Under the pieces are notes generated by a model. It was given only the letters and a program-made list of their open reading frames with translations. It did no database searches and was not told where the DNA came from. Positions 18,517 through 27,575 of a stretch of DNA of 64,000 bases are shown in pieces; positions within the stretch are counted from its first letter, which is position 1, and every line of letters begins with the position of its first letter. The DNA lies in the NCBI GenBank assembly GCA_022648545.1, contig JALCMP010000008.1:1-64000 (forward strand), given 5' to 3'. The position numbers and the translations under genes were made by a program. The stretch comes from Bacteroidales bacterium (GTDB lineage: Bacteria; Bacteroidota; Bacteroidia; Bacteroidales; UBA932).

Positions 18517-19557
18517 ATGAGCGATTTGATTTTAGGTATAGAATCTTCATGCGACGATACTTCTGCGGCCGTAATAAGAGATGAATATCTCTTATCCAAC
18601 GTTATGGCAAGCCAAGAGGTTCACCGCCAGTACGGAGGAGTGGTTCCGGAACTTGCTTCCAGGGCCCATGAACTGAACATTGTTCCGTGCGTTTCTACTG
18701 CATTGAAGAACGCAGGGATTAAAATATCGGAAATAAATGCTATTGCCTTCACGCGCGGCCCCGGCCTTCTGGGATCGCTGCTTGTGGGCACTTCCTTTGC
18801 CAAGGGGCTCTCTTTGGCAACAGGAAAGCCGCTTGTGGATGTAAACCATTTACAGGGGCATATTCTGTCGCATTTCATAAAACAGAAAGGAAAGGAGAAC
18901 CGTTCTCCGGAATTTCCCTATCTGTGTCTTCTGGTTTCCGGAGGGCATACCCAGATAGTTAAGGTTAATAGTCCGCTCGAATTTGAAATACTCGGACATA
19001 CCATAGACGATGCCGTGGGCGAAGCCTTTGACAAATGCTCAAAGATGATGGGGCTGGGATACCCCGGAGGTCCGGTTGTGGACAGACTTGCCAAAACGGG
19101 AGATCCTCTGAAATTTAAATTTGCAAAACCACGCATAGCCGGCCTCGATTATAGTTTCAGCGGTATAAAAACCTCGCTGCTTTATTCCATGCGCGATTAT
19201 GTACGCGAGGATGCCGATTTCATAGAAAAGAATAAGGAGGATATATGTGCTTCGTTCCAGAAGGCGCTTATAGATATCCTTATGGAGAAGCTTATAAAAG
19301 CCGTGGATATGACCGGTATAAAAACTGTTGCCATAGGAGGAGGCGTTTCCGCCAATTCCGGGCTACGCAACAGGATTACCGACGAAGGTGTAAAACGCGG
19401 CTGGATAACGTTTGTCCCCGAATTTAAGTTTACGACCGATAATGCGGCAATGATAGCCATAAGCGGATTGTATAAGTATCGTGCCGGCATGCGCTGCGGA
19501 TTGGATGCCGCTCCGGTTTCAAGGGCCGCCGATATGAACAGGCTGTCCATACTTTAG
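18517..19557 (+). CDS. tsaD: tRNA threonylcarbamoyladenosine transferase TsaD
   Basis: Transfers threonylcarbamoyl from TC-AMP to A37 of ANN-decoding tRNAs, together with TsaB and TsaE. The 346-residue protein starts MSDLILGIESSCDDTSAAVI, the conserved ASKHA N-terminus. The metal ligands HxxxH lie in VDVNHLQGHILSHF (about residues 110-120). ATP-binding motifs are LLVSGGHTQIV, GEAFDKCSKMMGLGYPGGPVVDRLA and AIGGGVSANSGLR. The last aspartate ligand is in FTTDNAAMIAISG. Length and motifs are complete. It shares an intergenic region with the divergent tamB and precedes the FAD oxidoreductase by 24 bases. Confidence 0.95.
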   Translation: MSDLILGIESSCDDTSAAVIRDEYLLSNVMASQEVHRQYGGVVPELASRAHELNIVPCVSTALKNAGIKISEINAIAFTRGPGLLGSLLVGTSFAKGLSLATGKPLVDVNHLQGHILSHFIKQKGKENRSPEFPYLCLLVSGGHTQIVKVNSPLEFEILGHTIDDAVGEAFDKCSKMMGLGYPGGPVVDRLAKTGDPLKFKFAKPRIAGLDYSFSGIKTSLLYSMRDYVREDADFIEKNKEDICASFQKALIDILMEKLIKAVDMTGIKTVAIGGGVSANSGLRNRITDEGVKRGWITFVPEFKFTTDNAAMIAISGLYKYRAGMRCGLDAAPVSRAADMNRLSIL

Positions 19558-19581
19558 TAATTTTATTTAAGCCATTTTAAT

Positions 19582-21183
19582 ATGAAGGAAGTTGAGGTAC
19601 CGTTCGGCGTTCATGCACATCCTTCCAAAAAGGAGATACTTGCCGCATGTGCATCAAGGCTTGGTATACCTCCTTTCGCCGTAGGAAGCGGGGAAATCCT
19701 GCGTAAATCGCTTGATGCCCGCGGACGTAATCTGCTTTACAGATATAGAGTTAAGATTACGATTGGAGATGAACCGCTTATCGAACCTTTCAGGCTCATG
19801 CCATATGAAAATGTTGCCGGCAAGCCTCCGGTAATTATCGTCGGATGCGGCCCTGCAGGCCTTTTCGCCGCCCTCGCATGTCTCCAGCACGGACTCAAAC
19901 CCGTAATACTGGAACGCGGCAGGGACGTTAGAACCAGGAAACGCGACATTGCCGAAATGTACAGGACGCAAAAGACCGATCCCGATTCCAACTATTGTTT
20001 TGGGGAAGGAGGCGCAGGAACATATTCAGACGGGAAATTATATACACGTTCCACAAAGCGCGGAGATGTGCGCCTTGTGCTGCATCAGTTCGTGAATTTT
20101 GGGGCCGACGAATCCATACTTTATGATGCTCATCCGCACATAGGGACCGACCTGCTGCCGCGCGTTGTTGAAAACATGCGCAATTGCATAATCGAGCACG
20201 GAGGCGAGGTGCATTTCGAAACAAAAGCCGTCGATTTCCTTAGCGAGGGCGGCAATTGGAAGGTCGTTTGCGAAAAGGCCGGTGCTGATTCCGTACCGGG
20301 AAGGAACGGATCTGACGAAGGTCTTGTCTTCGAAAGCGAATACGTTATTCTTGCAACGGGACATTCCGCACGCGATATTTACGAATTGTTCGCCGGTCGG
20401 GGTTGGGAGATAGAGGCAAAGGATCTCGCACTCGGCGTGAGAGTGGAACATCCGCAGTCGGTAATAAATAATTCCCAGTATCACGGAAAATATACTAAGG
20501 ATCTTCCGGCCGCCGAATATTCGCTTGTCTGTCAGGTTGAAGGAAGAGGAGTCTTCTCTTTCTGCATGTGTCCGGGAGGCATTCTGGTACCCTCTTCCAC
20601 GGAAGACGGAGAGGTGGTATTGAACGGAATGAGCAGCTCGCTCAGGAATTCGAAATGGGCTAACGCAGGAGTTGTAGTTCCCGTTTCACCTTCCGACGTT
20701 CCGCAGTTCGACAAATACGGTCCGTTGTCGATGATGTACTTCCAGCATTCCGTGGAGCAGCGTATTTTTAAGAAAAACGGCGGTACGCTAAAGGCTCCTG
20801 CCCAGAGAATGAGGGACTTTACCGAGGGCAGACGCTCGACAACGCTGCCGGAGTCCTCCTATGCCCCGGGAGTTTATCCGGCGAATTTGAACGAGTATCT
20901 TCCGAAATTTGTATCCGGCAGGCTTAAAAAAGCTTTCAGAATATTCGGCAGCAAGATACGCGGCTACTATTCTAACGATGCCCTTCTTGTTGCGGTTGAA
21001 TCGAGAACATCGTCGCCCGTGAGGATTGTGCGCGATGCTCAGACCATGCAGCATGTTTCACTTAAAAATCTGTTTCCGTGCGGAGAAGGAGCGGGGTATG
21101 CCGGCGGCATAGTCTCTTCGGCTCTCGACGGTATAAATATTGTTGAAAGAATTGCCGATGTTGAAGGATCAAAAAATAAATAA
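19582..21183 (+). CDS. FAD-dependent oxidoreductase (COG2509-type)
   Basis: A 533-residue flavoprotein of the widespread uncharacterised NAD(P)/FAD-dependent oxidoreductase group. An N-terminal small domain (about residues 1-85) precedes a Rossmann dinucleotide motif (PVIIVGCGPAGLFAALACLQHGLKPVILERG). The family signature CFGEGGAGTYSDGKLYTRS comes next at about residue 138. Further signatures are LATGHSARDIYELF, MCPGGILVPSSTEDGEVVLNGMS, and the C-terminal FAD-closing LKNLFPCGEGAGYAGGIVSSALDGI. The substrate is unknown. The downstream DUF2400 gene overlaps its 3' end by 44 bases. Confidence 0.85.
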   Translation: MKEVEVPFGVHAHPSKKEILAACASRLGIPPFAVGSGEILRKSLDARGRNLLYRYRVKITIGDEPLIEPFRLMPYENVAGKPPVIIVGCGPAGLFAALACLQHGLKPVILERGRDVRTRKRDIAEMYRTQKTDPDSNYCFGEGGAGTYSDGKLYTRSTKRGDVRLVLHQFVNFGADESILYDAHPHIGTDLLPRVVENMRNCIIEHGGEVHFETKAVDFLSEGGNWKVVCEKAGADSVPGRNGSDEGLVFESEYVILATGHSARDIYELFAGRGWEIEAKDLALGVRVEHPQSVINNSQYHGKYTKDLPAAEYSLVCQVEGRGVFSFCMCPGGILVPSSTEDGEVVLNGMSSSLRNSKWANAGVVVPVSPSDVPQFDKYGPLSMMYFQHSVEQRIFKKNGGTLKAPAQRMRDFTEGRRSTTLPESSYAPGVYPANLNEYLPKFVSGRLKKAFRIFGSKIRGYYSNDALLVAVESRTSSPVRIVRDAQTMQHVSLKNLFPCGEGAGYAGGIVSSALDGINIVERIADVEGSKNK

Positions 21184-21943
21184 TACGGAACTCCGGGGAC
21201 TCATAAGAAAACTCGCCGACGAATATGACGACCGGTGTTATTTCGAATCCGATCCCGTTGTTTTTCCACGGTATTTTTATAATCTGCTGATAAACGGAGG
21301 AACTCTGTGCAAAGGCGAGGAAGTTGAGGACATGCCATGTTCCTGCAGTATCGGTTTGTGCATGAAGGATATCGAAATAGCAGGCATTATAGCTGCGCAT
21401 CTTGCCTGGGGCCGGCGTGCCATGATCGTTCGCGACTGCAAGCGTGCTTTTGCCGAAATGGATTATGCTCCGTTGAAATATGTAATGGACGGAAAGTACA
21501 GGAACGACGACAAGAGCCTTCACAGAACCGTCAAGTGGAGCGAATTTGCTTTGATATGTTCCAACCTCAGGGAGTTCTATTCAAGCAACGATTCGCTCGA
21601 AGAGCTTTCACCCGAAGAGATAAGAGTGAAAATTTACGGAAGGAAACCCGACAGACGAATGCCTAATAAAAAGATTATGATGATGCGCCGCTGGTTCGTA
21701 AGGCAGGACGGCATAGTGGATCTGGGAATCTGGAAGCATTCTAATCCGTGCGATCTGGTTATTCCTCTTGATGTACATGTGCATCAGACTGCCCGGCAGC
21801 TGGGGATTACATCACGGAAGTGTCCGGACATGACAACCGCCATGGAAATCACCGATTTTCTAAGGACGGTTTTTCCCGACGATCCCTGCAAGGGGGATTT
21901 CGCATTATTCGGTTACGGTATTACCCATCCGATTTGTCATTAA
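21140..21943 (+). CDS. TIGR02757/DUF2400 family protein
   Basis: A Bacteroidota-common protein of unknown function (267 residues). Recognisable family segments are DRCYFESDPVVFPRYF, DIEIAGIIAAHLAWGRRAMI, RMPNKKIMMMRRWFVRQDGIVDLGIWK and CDLVIPLDVHVHQTARQLGI, and the C-terminal FLRTVFPDDPCKGDFALFGYG. The helical C-terminal half resembles HhH-type DNA glycosylase architecture, but this is from memory and not a demonstrated activity. Start codons at 21140 and 21158 are both possible. Each overlaps the preceding gene in another frame, implying coupling. Confidence 0.8.
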   Translation: MLKELPMLKDQKINNTELRGLIRKLADEYDDRCYFESDPVVFPRYFYNLLINGGTLCKGEEVEDMPCSCSIGLCMKDIEIAGIIAAHLAWGRRAMIVRDCKRAFAEMDYAPLKYVMDGKYRNDDKSLHRTVKWSEFALICSNLREFYSSNDSLEELSPEEIRVKIYGRKPDRRMPNKKIMMMRRWFVRQDGIVDLGIWKHSNPCDLVIPLDVHVHQTARQLGITSRKCPDMTTAMEITDFLRTVFPDDPCKGDFALFGYGITHPICH

Positions 21944-21989
21944 GGAAAATAAATGCCACTTTTGCAATTACAAAAATTATAAATAAGTT

Positions 21990-22562
21990 ATGAAAGTAGA
22001 AAACAACAAGGTCGTATCATTGTCATATACGTTAACTGTTGCGGATAAGGTTTTTGAGACCGTTACCGCAGAAAAACCGCTTCAATTCATATTCGGAACG
22101 GGTATGCTTCTTCCCAAGTTCGAGGCGAATGTTTCGGGCAAGGATATAGGCGACGAGTTCGAATTCGAACTTCCTGCCGCTGATGCCTACGGAGAAGTTA
22201 ATCCTCAGGCTATTGTAGAATTGCCGATGAATATTTTCGAAGTCGACGGCAAAATTGACGAGAATGTAATTAAGGTTGGCGAAACCCTCCCAATGAGGGA
22301 TTCGGAAGGCAACCAGCTCAGCGGCAAGATTACCGAAATGAAGGATAATTCCCTTATGATGGATTTCAATCATCCTCTTGCAGGTTCCGATCTTCATTTC
22401 AAGGGCAAGGTTGAACAGGTTAGGGATGCTTCCCAGGAAGAACTTACCAACGGCCTTTTCGGTGAAAAATTACAGCACGAATGCTGCGGTGGTTGCGGCG
22501 GCGACGAATGCTGTGGCGAAGGCGGCGGATGCGGAGAAGGATCTGGCTGCTGCGGAGAATAA
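21990..22562 (+). CDS. slyD: SlyD-type FKBP peptidyl-prolyl isomerase with cysteine-rich tail
   Basis: SlyD is a cytoplasmic FKBP isomerase/chaperone that also binds metals. The 190-residue protein shows the FKBP core (LTVADKVFETVTAEKPLQFIFGTG) and the insert-in-flap chaperone domain (ELPAADAYGEVNPQAIVELP ... MDFNHPLAGSDLHFKGKVEQV, where DFNHPLAG is diagnostic). The last about 25 residues are nearly only Cys, Gly, Glu and Asp, with eight cysteines in CC/C spacing. Enterobacterial SlyD has a histidine-rich metal-binding tail instead. The gene is monocistronic and ends in a strong terminator. Confidence 0.93.
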   Translation: MKVENNKVVSLSYTLTVADKVFETVTAEKPLQFIFGTGMLLPKFEANVSGKDIGDEFEFELPAADAYGEVNPQAIVELPMNIFEVDGKIDENVIKVGETLPMRDSEGNQLSGKITEMKDNSLMMDFNHPLAGSDLHFKGKVEQVRDASQEELTNGLFGEKLQHECCGGCGGDECCGEGGGCGEGSGCCGE

Positions 22563-22579
22563 GCTGGAAAAATAAAAGA

Positions 22580-22628
22580 CCCCGACGGAAAATCGTATCA
22601 TAACGATGCGACGGCCCGTCGGGGTTTT
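22580..22628 (+). terminator. Intrinsic terminator after slyD
   Basis: CCCCGACGG at 22580-22588 pairs perfectly with CCGTCGGGG at 22616-22624. An inner TCGT/ACGA pair extends the stem and TTTT follows. Confidence 0.85.
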
Positions 22629-22639
22629 GTGTTGTATGG

Positions 22640-22930
22640 CTACTTGGAATTATAAGTTGCCAATCCTTTTACAGTTAGTAAATACTTTTGACGGGGATGT
22701 CTCGGATTGTCGGGATAGAGCATCACTATAAATCCTTCTTTCATGGCCGGAGACAAGTAATTCTTCATGAGGTTTCCACGGTCATTTAATTTCATGGCAG
22801 TCAATATATCTTTGATGGACAACTGCTGTGCGCCTATGGCATTAATCAGATTCAGAATAGCAGGAGAACTTGCTGGGAGCTTGTCGGGTACTTGTCGGGT
22901 GCTGCTCTGAAATCCATTCTTTGGGTGCAT
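22640..22930 (-). pseudogene. C-terminal remnant of a Fic-family protein
   Basis: The 96-residue frame resembles the C-terminal winged-helix region that follows Fic domains in Bacteroidota (LSIKDILTAMKLNDRGNLMKNYLSPAMKEGFIVMLYPDNPRHPRQKYLLTVKG). No Fic domain (HPFxxGNGR) is present. Just upstream another frame reads SMLINAPKEWISEQHPTSTRQ and appears to be the missing continuation. This implies a frameshift within the repeated CCCGACAAG bases near 22880-22900. The gene is therefore decayed, and the AT-rich defence operon begins where its 5' part should be. I am sure it is a fragment, less sure of the family. Confidence 0.6.
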
Positions 22931-22987
22931 TGATCAACATTGATCTGAAGTAGTGTCGATAAGTCGCTATCTATCAGTAATAAGGAT

Positions 22988-23011
22988 CATTTTCGTGAGG
23001 TCACGAAAATG
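22988..23011. repeat. Perfect inverted repeat in the gap before vsr
   Basis: CATTTTCGTGA, two bases, TCACGAAAATG: 11-bp perfect arms. There is no T-run, so an operator or recombination scar is more likely than a terminator. The rest of 22931-23227 is AT-rich with no gene visible. Confidence 0.5.
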
Positions 23012-23227
23012 GTCGGAATAAATACGAATGGATTTCTATAGGTTTTATATAAAAAAGATCTGAGGACAAAAAATGTCCGGAATAATTTCGAAAAACGAAA
23101 GCCTGTTGCTGGTATAAGTTTGTAAAAATAGCAGATGAGAGTCATTTGTATATTGATTTAAATTTATTTTGTGTTTCTTAAAAAAGAAAATAATATGTAA
23201 ATTTATTCAGTTTTTTATTACTTTTTA

Positions 23228-23638
23228 ATGGATATACATTCTCATAGGGTTAGAAGTTATAACATGAGTTGCATTCGTGCAAAAAACACAAAGCCAGAGT
23301 TAATTGTACGTAGATTTTTGTTTACCCATGGTTTTCGTTATCGTTTAAATGTTAGAAATCTTCCGGGAACACCTGATATTGTGTTACCAAAATACAAAAC
23401 TGTTATTTTCGTAAATGGGTGTTTTTGGCATGGTCATATCGGATGTAAATGTTATAGTATTCCTAAAACTAATACAGAATGGTGGTTAAAAAAAATAGAT
23501 GATACCAGGAATAGAGATAAAAAAGTGAATATAAAGTTAAAATTATTGGGGTGGCGTGTAATTGTTATTTGGACATGTATGTTAAAACCAAAAAAATTGG
23601 ATCAAACTCTTTATGATTTAATTAATCATATTACTTAA
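23228..23638 (+). CDS. vsr: Very short patch repair endonuclease (Vsr)
   Basis: Vsr nicks 5' of the T in T:G mismatches that arise when 5-methylcytosine deaminates, and in some systems Vsr-like enzymes serve as restriction nucleases. The 136-residue protein has the N-terminal MSCIRAKNTKPELIVRRFLFTHGFRYRL, and the active-site aspartate in LPGTPDIVLPKYKTVIFVNGCFWHGH. The histidines of FWHGH and nearby cysteines are zinc/active-site residues. WWLKKIDDTRNRDKKV and LKLLGWRVIVIWTC complete the family pattern. It is the first gene of an AT-rich operon with a cytosine methyltransferase 27 bases downstream. Confidence 0.93.
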   Translation: MDIHSHRVRSYNMSCIRAKNTKPELIVRRFLFTHGFRYRLNVRNLPGTPDIVLPKYKTVIFVNGCFWHGHIGCKCYSIPKTNTEWWLKKIDDTRNRDKKVNIKLKLLGWRVIVIWTCMLKPKKLDQTLYDLINHIT

Positions 23639-23665
23639 ATTTAATTTATTTTTGTAATATCAAAA

Positions 23666-24697
23666 ATGAAGAAAAGACTAAAGGCTATAGATTTTTTTTG
23701 CTCAGGAGGTGGAGTTACATGCGGGTTTAAGCAGGCTGGTATTAACGTTTTGGGCGGTATTGATATAGATCCGGCATGCAAAATTACCTACGAGAGAAAT
23801 AATCATGCGAAGTATTTATGTGCAGATGTATCCAATCTTGAAAAAGAGAAAGTTGCGAAACTATTCAAAATTAAAAAAAATCAGAAAGATTTAATCTTTG
23901 TTGGATGCAGCCCATGTCAATATTATTCTAATATAAAGACAGATAAAAGAAAATCTGAAAAAACAAGATTGCTACTCGCCGATTTTCAGGAATTTGTTGA
24001 TTATTATCGTCCTGGTTATGTCTTTATTGAAAATGTTCCTGGGCTAGATCATAAACCTGAAAGTCCTCTCGGGCAATTTAAGCAGTTTTTAAGGAATGCA
24101 GGATATATTTTTGATGATAGTGTTGTTAATGCTAAGTATTATGGTGTTCCGCAGAATCGCAGGAGGTATATTTTGTTGGCAACTTGTGTGAAAAATAAGA
24201 TAGAATTGCCAAAGGGATGCAGAACTAAAATAAAAACGGTAAGACAAACTATTGGAGATTACAGCAAGTTTAAACCAATTAAGAATGGGTTTATTGATAA
24301 TTCAGGATTTTTACATAGTGCAGCCAGGCTTTCAGCATTAAATCTAAAGCGAATACAAGCAACTCCTCATGATGGCGGAGGGAGGTTGACTTGGAAAGGT
24401 TCTTCTATTGATGTACAATGTTATAAAAATCATGATGGGCATACTGATGTTTATGGGAGAATGTATTGGAATAGACCGTCTCCAACTATAACTACGCGTT
24501 TTATAAGTTATTCCAACGGACGTTACGGTCATCCGGAACAGGACAGAGCAATTTCTTTGCGTGAGGGAGCTGCATTACAGAGTTTCCCTCAGGATTATGT
24601 TTTTTATTCCGACAGTCAGGGAACTATAGCAAAAATGATAGGAAATGCAGTACCTCCGCTTTTGGCAAAAGCTGTGGGGGAGGAATTAAGTAAATAA
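23666..24697 (+). CDS. DNA (cytosine-5) methyltransferase
   Basis: Transfers methyl from SAM to C5 of cytosine in a specific DNA site. Conserved C5-methylase motifs run in order: motif I DFFCSGGGVTCGFKQAG, motif IV GCSPCQYYS with the catalytic cysteine (about residue 89), and motif VI FIENVPG. Motif VIII PQNRRRYILLA and motif X MIGNAVPPLLAKAV complete the set. The target-recognition part is short (343 residues in all), so the recognition sequence cannot be predicted. It sits between vsr and a double-ATPase gene that starts one base after its stop, so the three are almost certainly co-transcribed. Confidence 0.93.
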   Translation: MKKRLKAIDFFCSGGGVTCGFKQAGINVLGGIDIDPACKITYERNNHAKYLCADVSNLEKEKVAKLFKIKKNQKDLIFVGCSPCQYYSNIKTDKRKSEKTRLLLADFQEFVDYYRPGYVFIENVPGLDHKPESPLGQFKQFLRNAGYIFDDSVVNAKYYGVPQNRRRYILLATCVKNKIELPKGCRTKIKTVRQTIGDYSKFKPIKNGFIDNSGFLHSAARLSALNLKRIQATPHDGGGRLTWKGSSIDVQCYKNHDGHTDVYGRMYWNRPSPTITTRFISYSNGRYGHPEQDRAISLREGAALQSFPQDYVFYSDSQGTIAKMIGNAVPPLLAKAVGEELSK

Positions 24698-24698
24698 G

Positions 24699-27575
24699 AT
24701 GGCAAAATTCAGAACAAAAGCAAGAGCAGTAGAGCTTTTAGGCAAAGGGCAAATTGCAGATTTGCCTACTGCCATATCGGAATTGTGGAAAAATGGTTAT
24801 GATGCGTATGCTGATAATTTGTCTTGTGCTCTCTATTTAAAAGGGTATAAACACTCTGAAAGGCCTCTGTTTGTCTTAGCTGATGATGGCATTGGAATGT
24901 CCCGTAATGATCTTTTGGAAAAATGGATTGTTTTAGGAACTGATTCAAAATCCAGAGGAATAAAGCCTACAAGAGAAGAGGACAGACTTGGGAAAAAACC
25001 TCGCATTCCTATGGGGGAAAAGGGTATTGGACGATTAAGTGTTTCTTATTTGGGAGATCAGATGCTGATGCTTACCAAAAAGATAGATCAACCTTGTCAG
25101 GCTCTTTTTATTGATTGGCGTGTATTGGAAAATTATAATCTTTTTATTGACGATTTAGAGATTCCTATAGGAGAATTTGGCTCTGATTCGGAATTTAATT
25201 CATGCTACAGAGAGTTATTAGAGGTTTTTGAATCTAATCTTGATATTTCTCTTTGGCCGGAACAACAAGCCCTTAGGAAAAAAATAATTACTGATTTGAA
25301 CGACATTGAGCTACCGAATTTTTTTAATGAAGAAATATTATCCGGTTACCTTAAAAACGACTCTCACGGTACCTCTTTTATTATATTTACTCCGCATGAA
25401 CAACTATTTGAATTAGCTGATTTTATTGATGATACACAAAAGGATAAATCAACAACTACGGAACTGAGGAAATCCTTAAGTGGTTTATATAATGTGATGA
25501 AAGGGGAGCAAGGATTTACAACTGTATTTGATGTTTATAATGATGCAGGAAAATATAATTTGTTGGATGAGTTTTTTACTCCAGACGATCTGAAAATTTC
25601 CGATCACTATATCAAAGGGAAATTCGATGAGAACGGCTTTTTTGACGGAGAAGTTCGTGTTTATAATCAGATCGAGTCTTACAAATTTAAACCTGTTCGT
25701 AAACCAGGTAAAACGCCATATGGTCCTTTTGAAATAGAATTAGGAATAATTGAAGGTGAAAAAAAGAGCTCGAAATTGTCGGCAGAACAATATGATTATA
25801 TGAACAAAAAAACTGAGTTGTTTGGTGGTTTATATATATACAGAGATGGTTTCAGAGTTTTACCTTACGGTCGTACAGATTATGATTTCTTAGAGTTCGA
25901 AAAACGACGAACAAAATCTGCCGGATATTACTTTTTCAGCCAAAGGAACATGCTGGGTTATATTTCTATAAGTAGAGAAACTAATTCGCAATTAATTGAT
26001 AAAGCCGGTCGTGAAGGTTTTATTACAAATAAAGCATATCGGGAATTCAGGGACGATTTAATTCAATTTTTTCTTGACCTGTCTCATTCTTTTTTTATGA
26101 ATACGAAGGAGAATGAAACAAATCTAAGAAATGAGCAGTTAAAAGAAATCAGGAAATGTAATGAGCGGATTCTTGCCGCAGAAGCAAAAAAAGCTAAACA
26201 GACACGTAAAAATTTTCTTGAAGAATTAAGTCAAAAAACTCCTGCAATTGCGATCTTACAAAAAGAAATAGATAATCTATATACGGAACTTAGTGAAGAA
26301 GCAAAACAAACAGAAATTCACTATAATCATTATCAGCAACTTGCAGCGCAATTGGAAAAGAAGAAAGATGAACTCCGAACGCTTAAAATTCAAAAACCTC
26401 AGCGAGCTAAAATAACAGAAAATCAGGAAAAAAAACTGGCAAATTATAATGAGAGCTATAATTCAGTTGCATCCAGAATTCAGGAAACAGATGTTTTGGT
26501 ATATAATATCCGTCAACGTTTTGATACGAAGAATCTGCAGAGCGAATTTTTAAAAAAATATAACAATGGCTCCCGTCAAGTATCATTATTAATCGGAGAA
26601 AAGAAAAATCGACTGACAGAAAATTATGAACGTCTTTCAAACATTTTTGACGAGGAAAAAACGAGTATAATTAATTCTTTAAGAGAACAAATGCAGACGG
26701 TTTCTGTTGATTCTGATAAAACCAAAAAAGAAATTCAGGAAGCTATTCAATTTGTTAACAACTTAATAGAACAGACAAAGGATCAGATTGATCAAACGTT
26801 TAATCCGCTATTAAATCATTTGTCGAATCTGAATCTTGAAATTGATGATGATTTACTTGTTGGATGGTATAAAGAGCAAAATGAAAAAATTGAGCAGAAA
26901 CTTGAAATGACGAATGAATTGGCACAATTAGGTATCTCAATTGAAATCATTGATCATCAATTTAACGTCATGTATGCTCATATAAAAGAGTCTATTGAAA
27001 AGTTTCGGGGCATTGTACAAGAAAACCCTGAGTATCAAGATTGTTTTGACCAACTATATACGTCTTATGAGCATCTTGCTAATAATCATCGACTTTTAGT
27101 TCCCCTGTTTCGTACGCGCAGAAGAAACCGTGTTATAATAAAAGGAACTGATATTATAGCTTATTTAAAGTCGTTTTTTAAAACAATATTTGAGAGAAAC
27201 AATATTAGCTTAACATCTGACGAAGCTTTTGATAATTATGAGTTTTTTTCGTTTGAATCACTCATAATGTCTGTTTTTATTAATGTTGTCAATAATGCTG
27301 TTTATTGGTTAACTCCTGTTAACGACAGGAAAATACATTTATCTGTAAAAAATAATCAGGTGCTTATAATGAATAATGGTGAAAAAATAGAAGACCATTA
27401 TTTGGAAGATATTTTTACATTATTTTTTTCACGTAGGAGAGATGGAAGGGGTATCGGTTTATATCTTGCACGTACCAATCTCAGGTCAGAAGGATTAGAT
27501 ATTATTGCATCAAATGATAAAGAATATAACAAACTTAATGGAGCTTGCTTCATTATTAAATCATATAATAAATGA
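24699..27575 (+). CDS. Large protein with N-terminal MutL/Hsp90-type ATPase and C-terminal histidine-kinase-like ATPase
   Basis: The 958-residue protein carries two separate Bergerat (GHKL) folds. The N-terminal one has the N box AISELWKNGYDAYADN (about residue 26), G1 box LADDGIGMS (about 60) and G2 box MGEKGIGRLS (about 105), as in MutL, Hsp90 and MORC ATPases. A long coiled-coil region occupies about residues 465-760. Then comes a helix pair with GISIEIIDHQFNVMYAH (a possible phospho-acceptor histidine in DHQFN). A second GHKL fold closes the protein: N box FINVVNNAVYWL, a G1 box reading MNNGEKI with Asp changed to Asn, and G2 box DGRGIGLYLARTNLRS. It ends overlapping the receiver gene by four bases. 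Function is inferred, not known. Confidence 0.7.
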   Translation: MAKFRTKARAVELLGKGQIADLPTAISELWKNGYDAYADNLSCALYLKGYKHSERPLFVLADDGIGMSRNDLLEKWIVLGTDSKSRGIKPTREEDRLGKKPRIPMGEKGIGRLSVSYLGDQMLMLTKKIDQPCQALFIDWRVLENYNLFIDDLEIPIGEFGSDSEFNSCYRELLEVFESNLDISLWPEQQALRKKIITDLNDIELPNFFNEEILSGYLKNDSHGTSFIIFTPHEQLFELADFIDDTQKDKSTTTELRKSLSGLYNVMKGEQGFTTVFDVYNDAGKYNLLDEFFTPDDLKISDHYIKGKFDENGFFDGEVRVYNQIESYKFKPVRKPGKTPYGPFEIELGIIEGEKKSSKLSAEQYDYMNKKTELFGGLYIYRDGFRVLPYGRTDYDFLEFEKRRTKSAGYYFFSQRNMLGYISISRETNSQLIDKAGREGFITNKAYREFRDDLIQFFLDLSHSFFMNTKENETNLRNEQLKEIRKCNERILAAEAKKAKQTRKNFLEELSQKTPAIAILQKEIDNLYTELSEEAKQTEIHYNHYQQLAAQLEKKKDELRTLKIQKPQRAKITENQEKKLANYNESYNSVASRIQETDVLVYNIRQRFDTKNLQSEFLKKYNNGSRQVSLLIGEKKNRLTENYERLSNIFDEEKTSIINSLREQMQTVSVDSDKTKKEIQEAIQFVNNLIEQTKDQIDQTFNPLLNHLSNLNLEIDDDLLVGWYKEQNEKIEQKLEMTNELAQLGISIEIIDHQFNVMYAHIKESIEKFRGIVQENPEYQDCFDQLYTSYEHLANNHRLLVPLFRTRRRNRVIIKGTDIIAYLKSFFKTIFERNNISLTSDEAFDNYEFFSFESLIMSVFINVVNNAVYWLTPVNDRKIHLSVKNNQVLIMNNGEKIEDHYLEDIFTLFFSRRRDGRGIGLYLARTNLRSEGLDIIASNDKEYNKLNGACFIIKSYNK

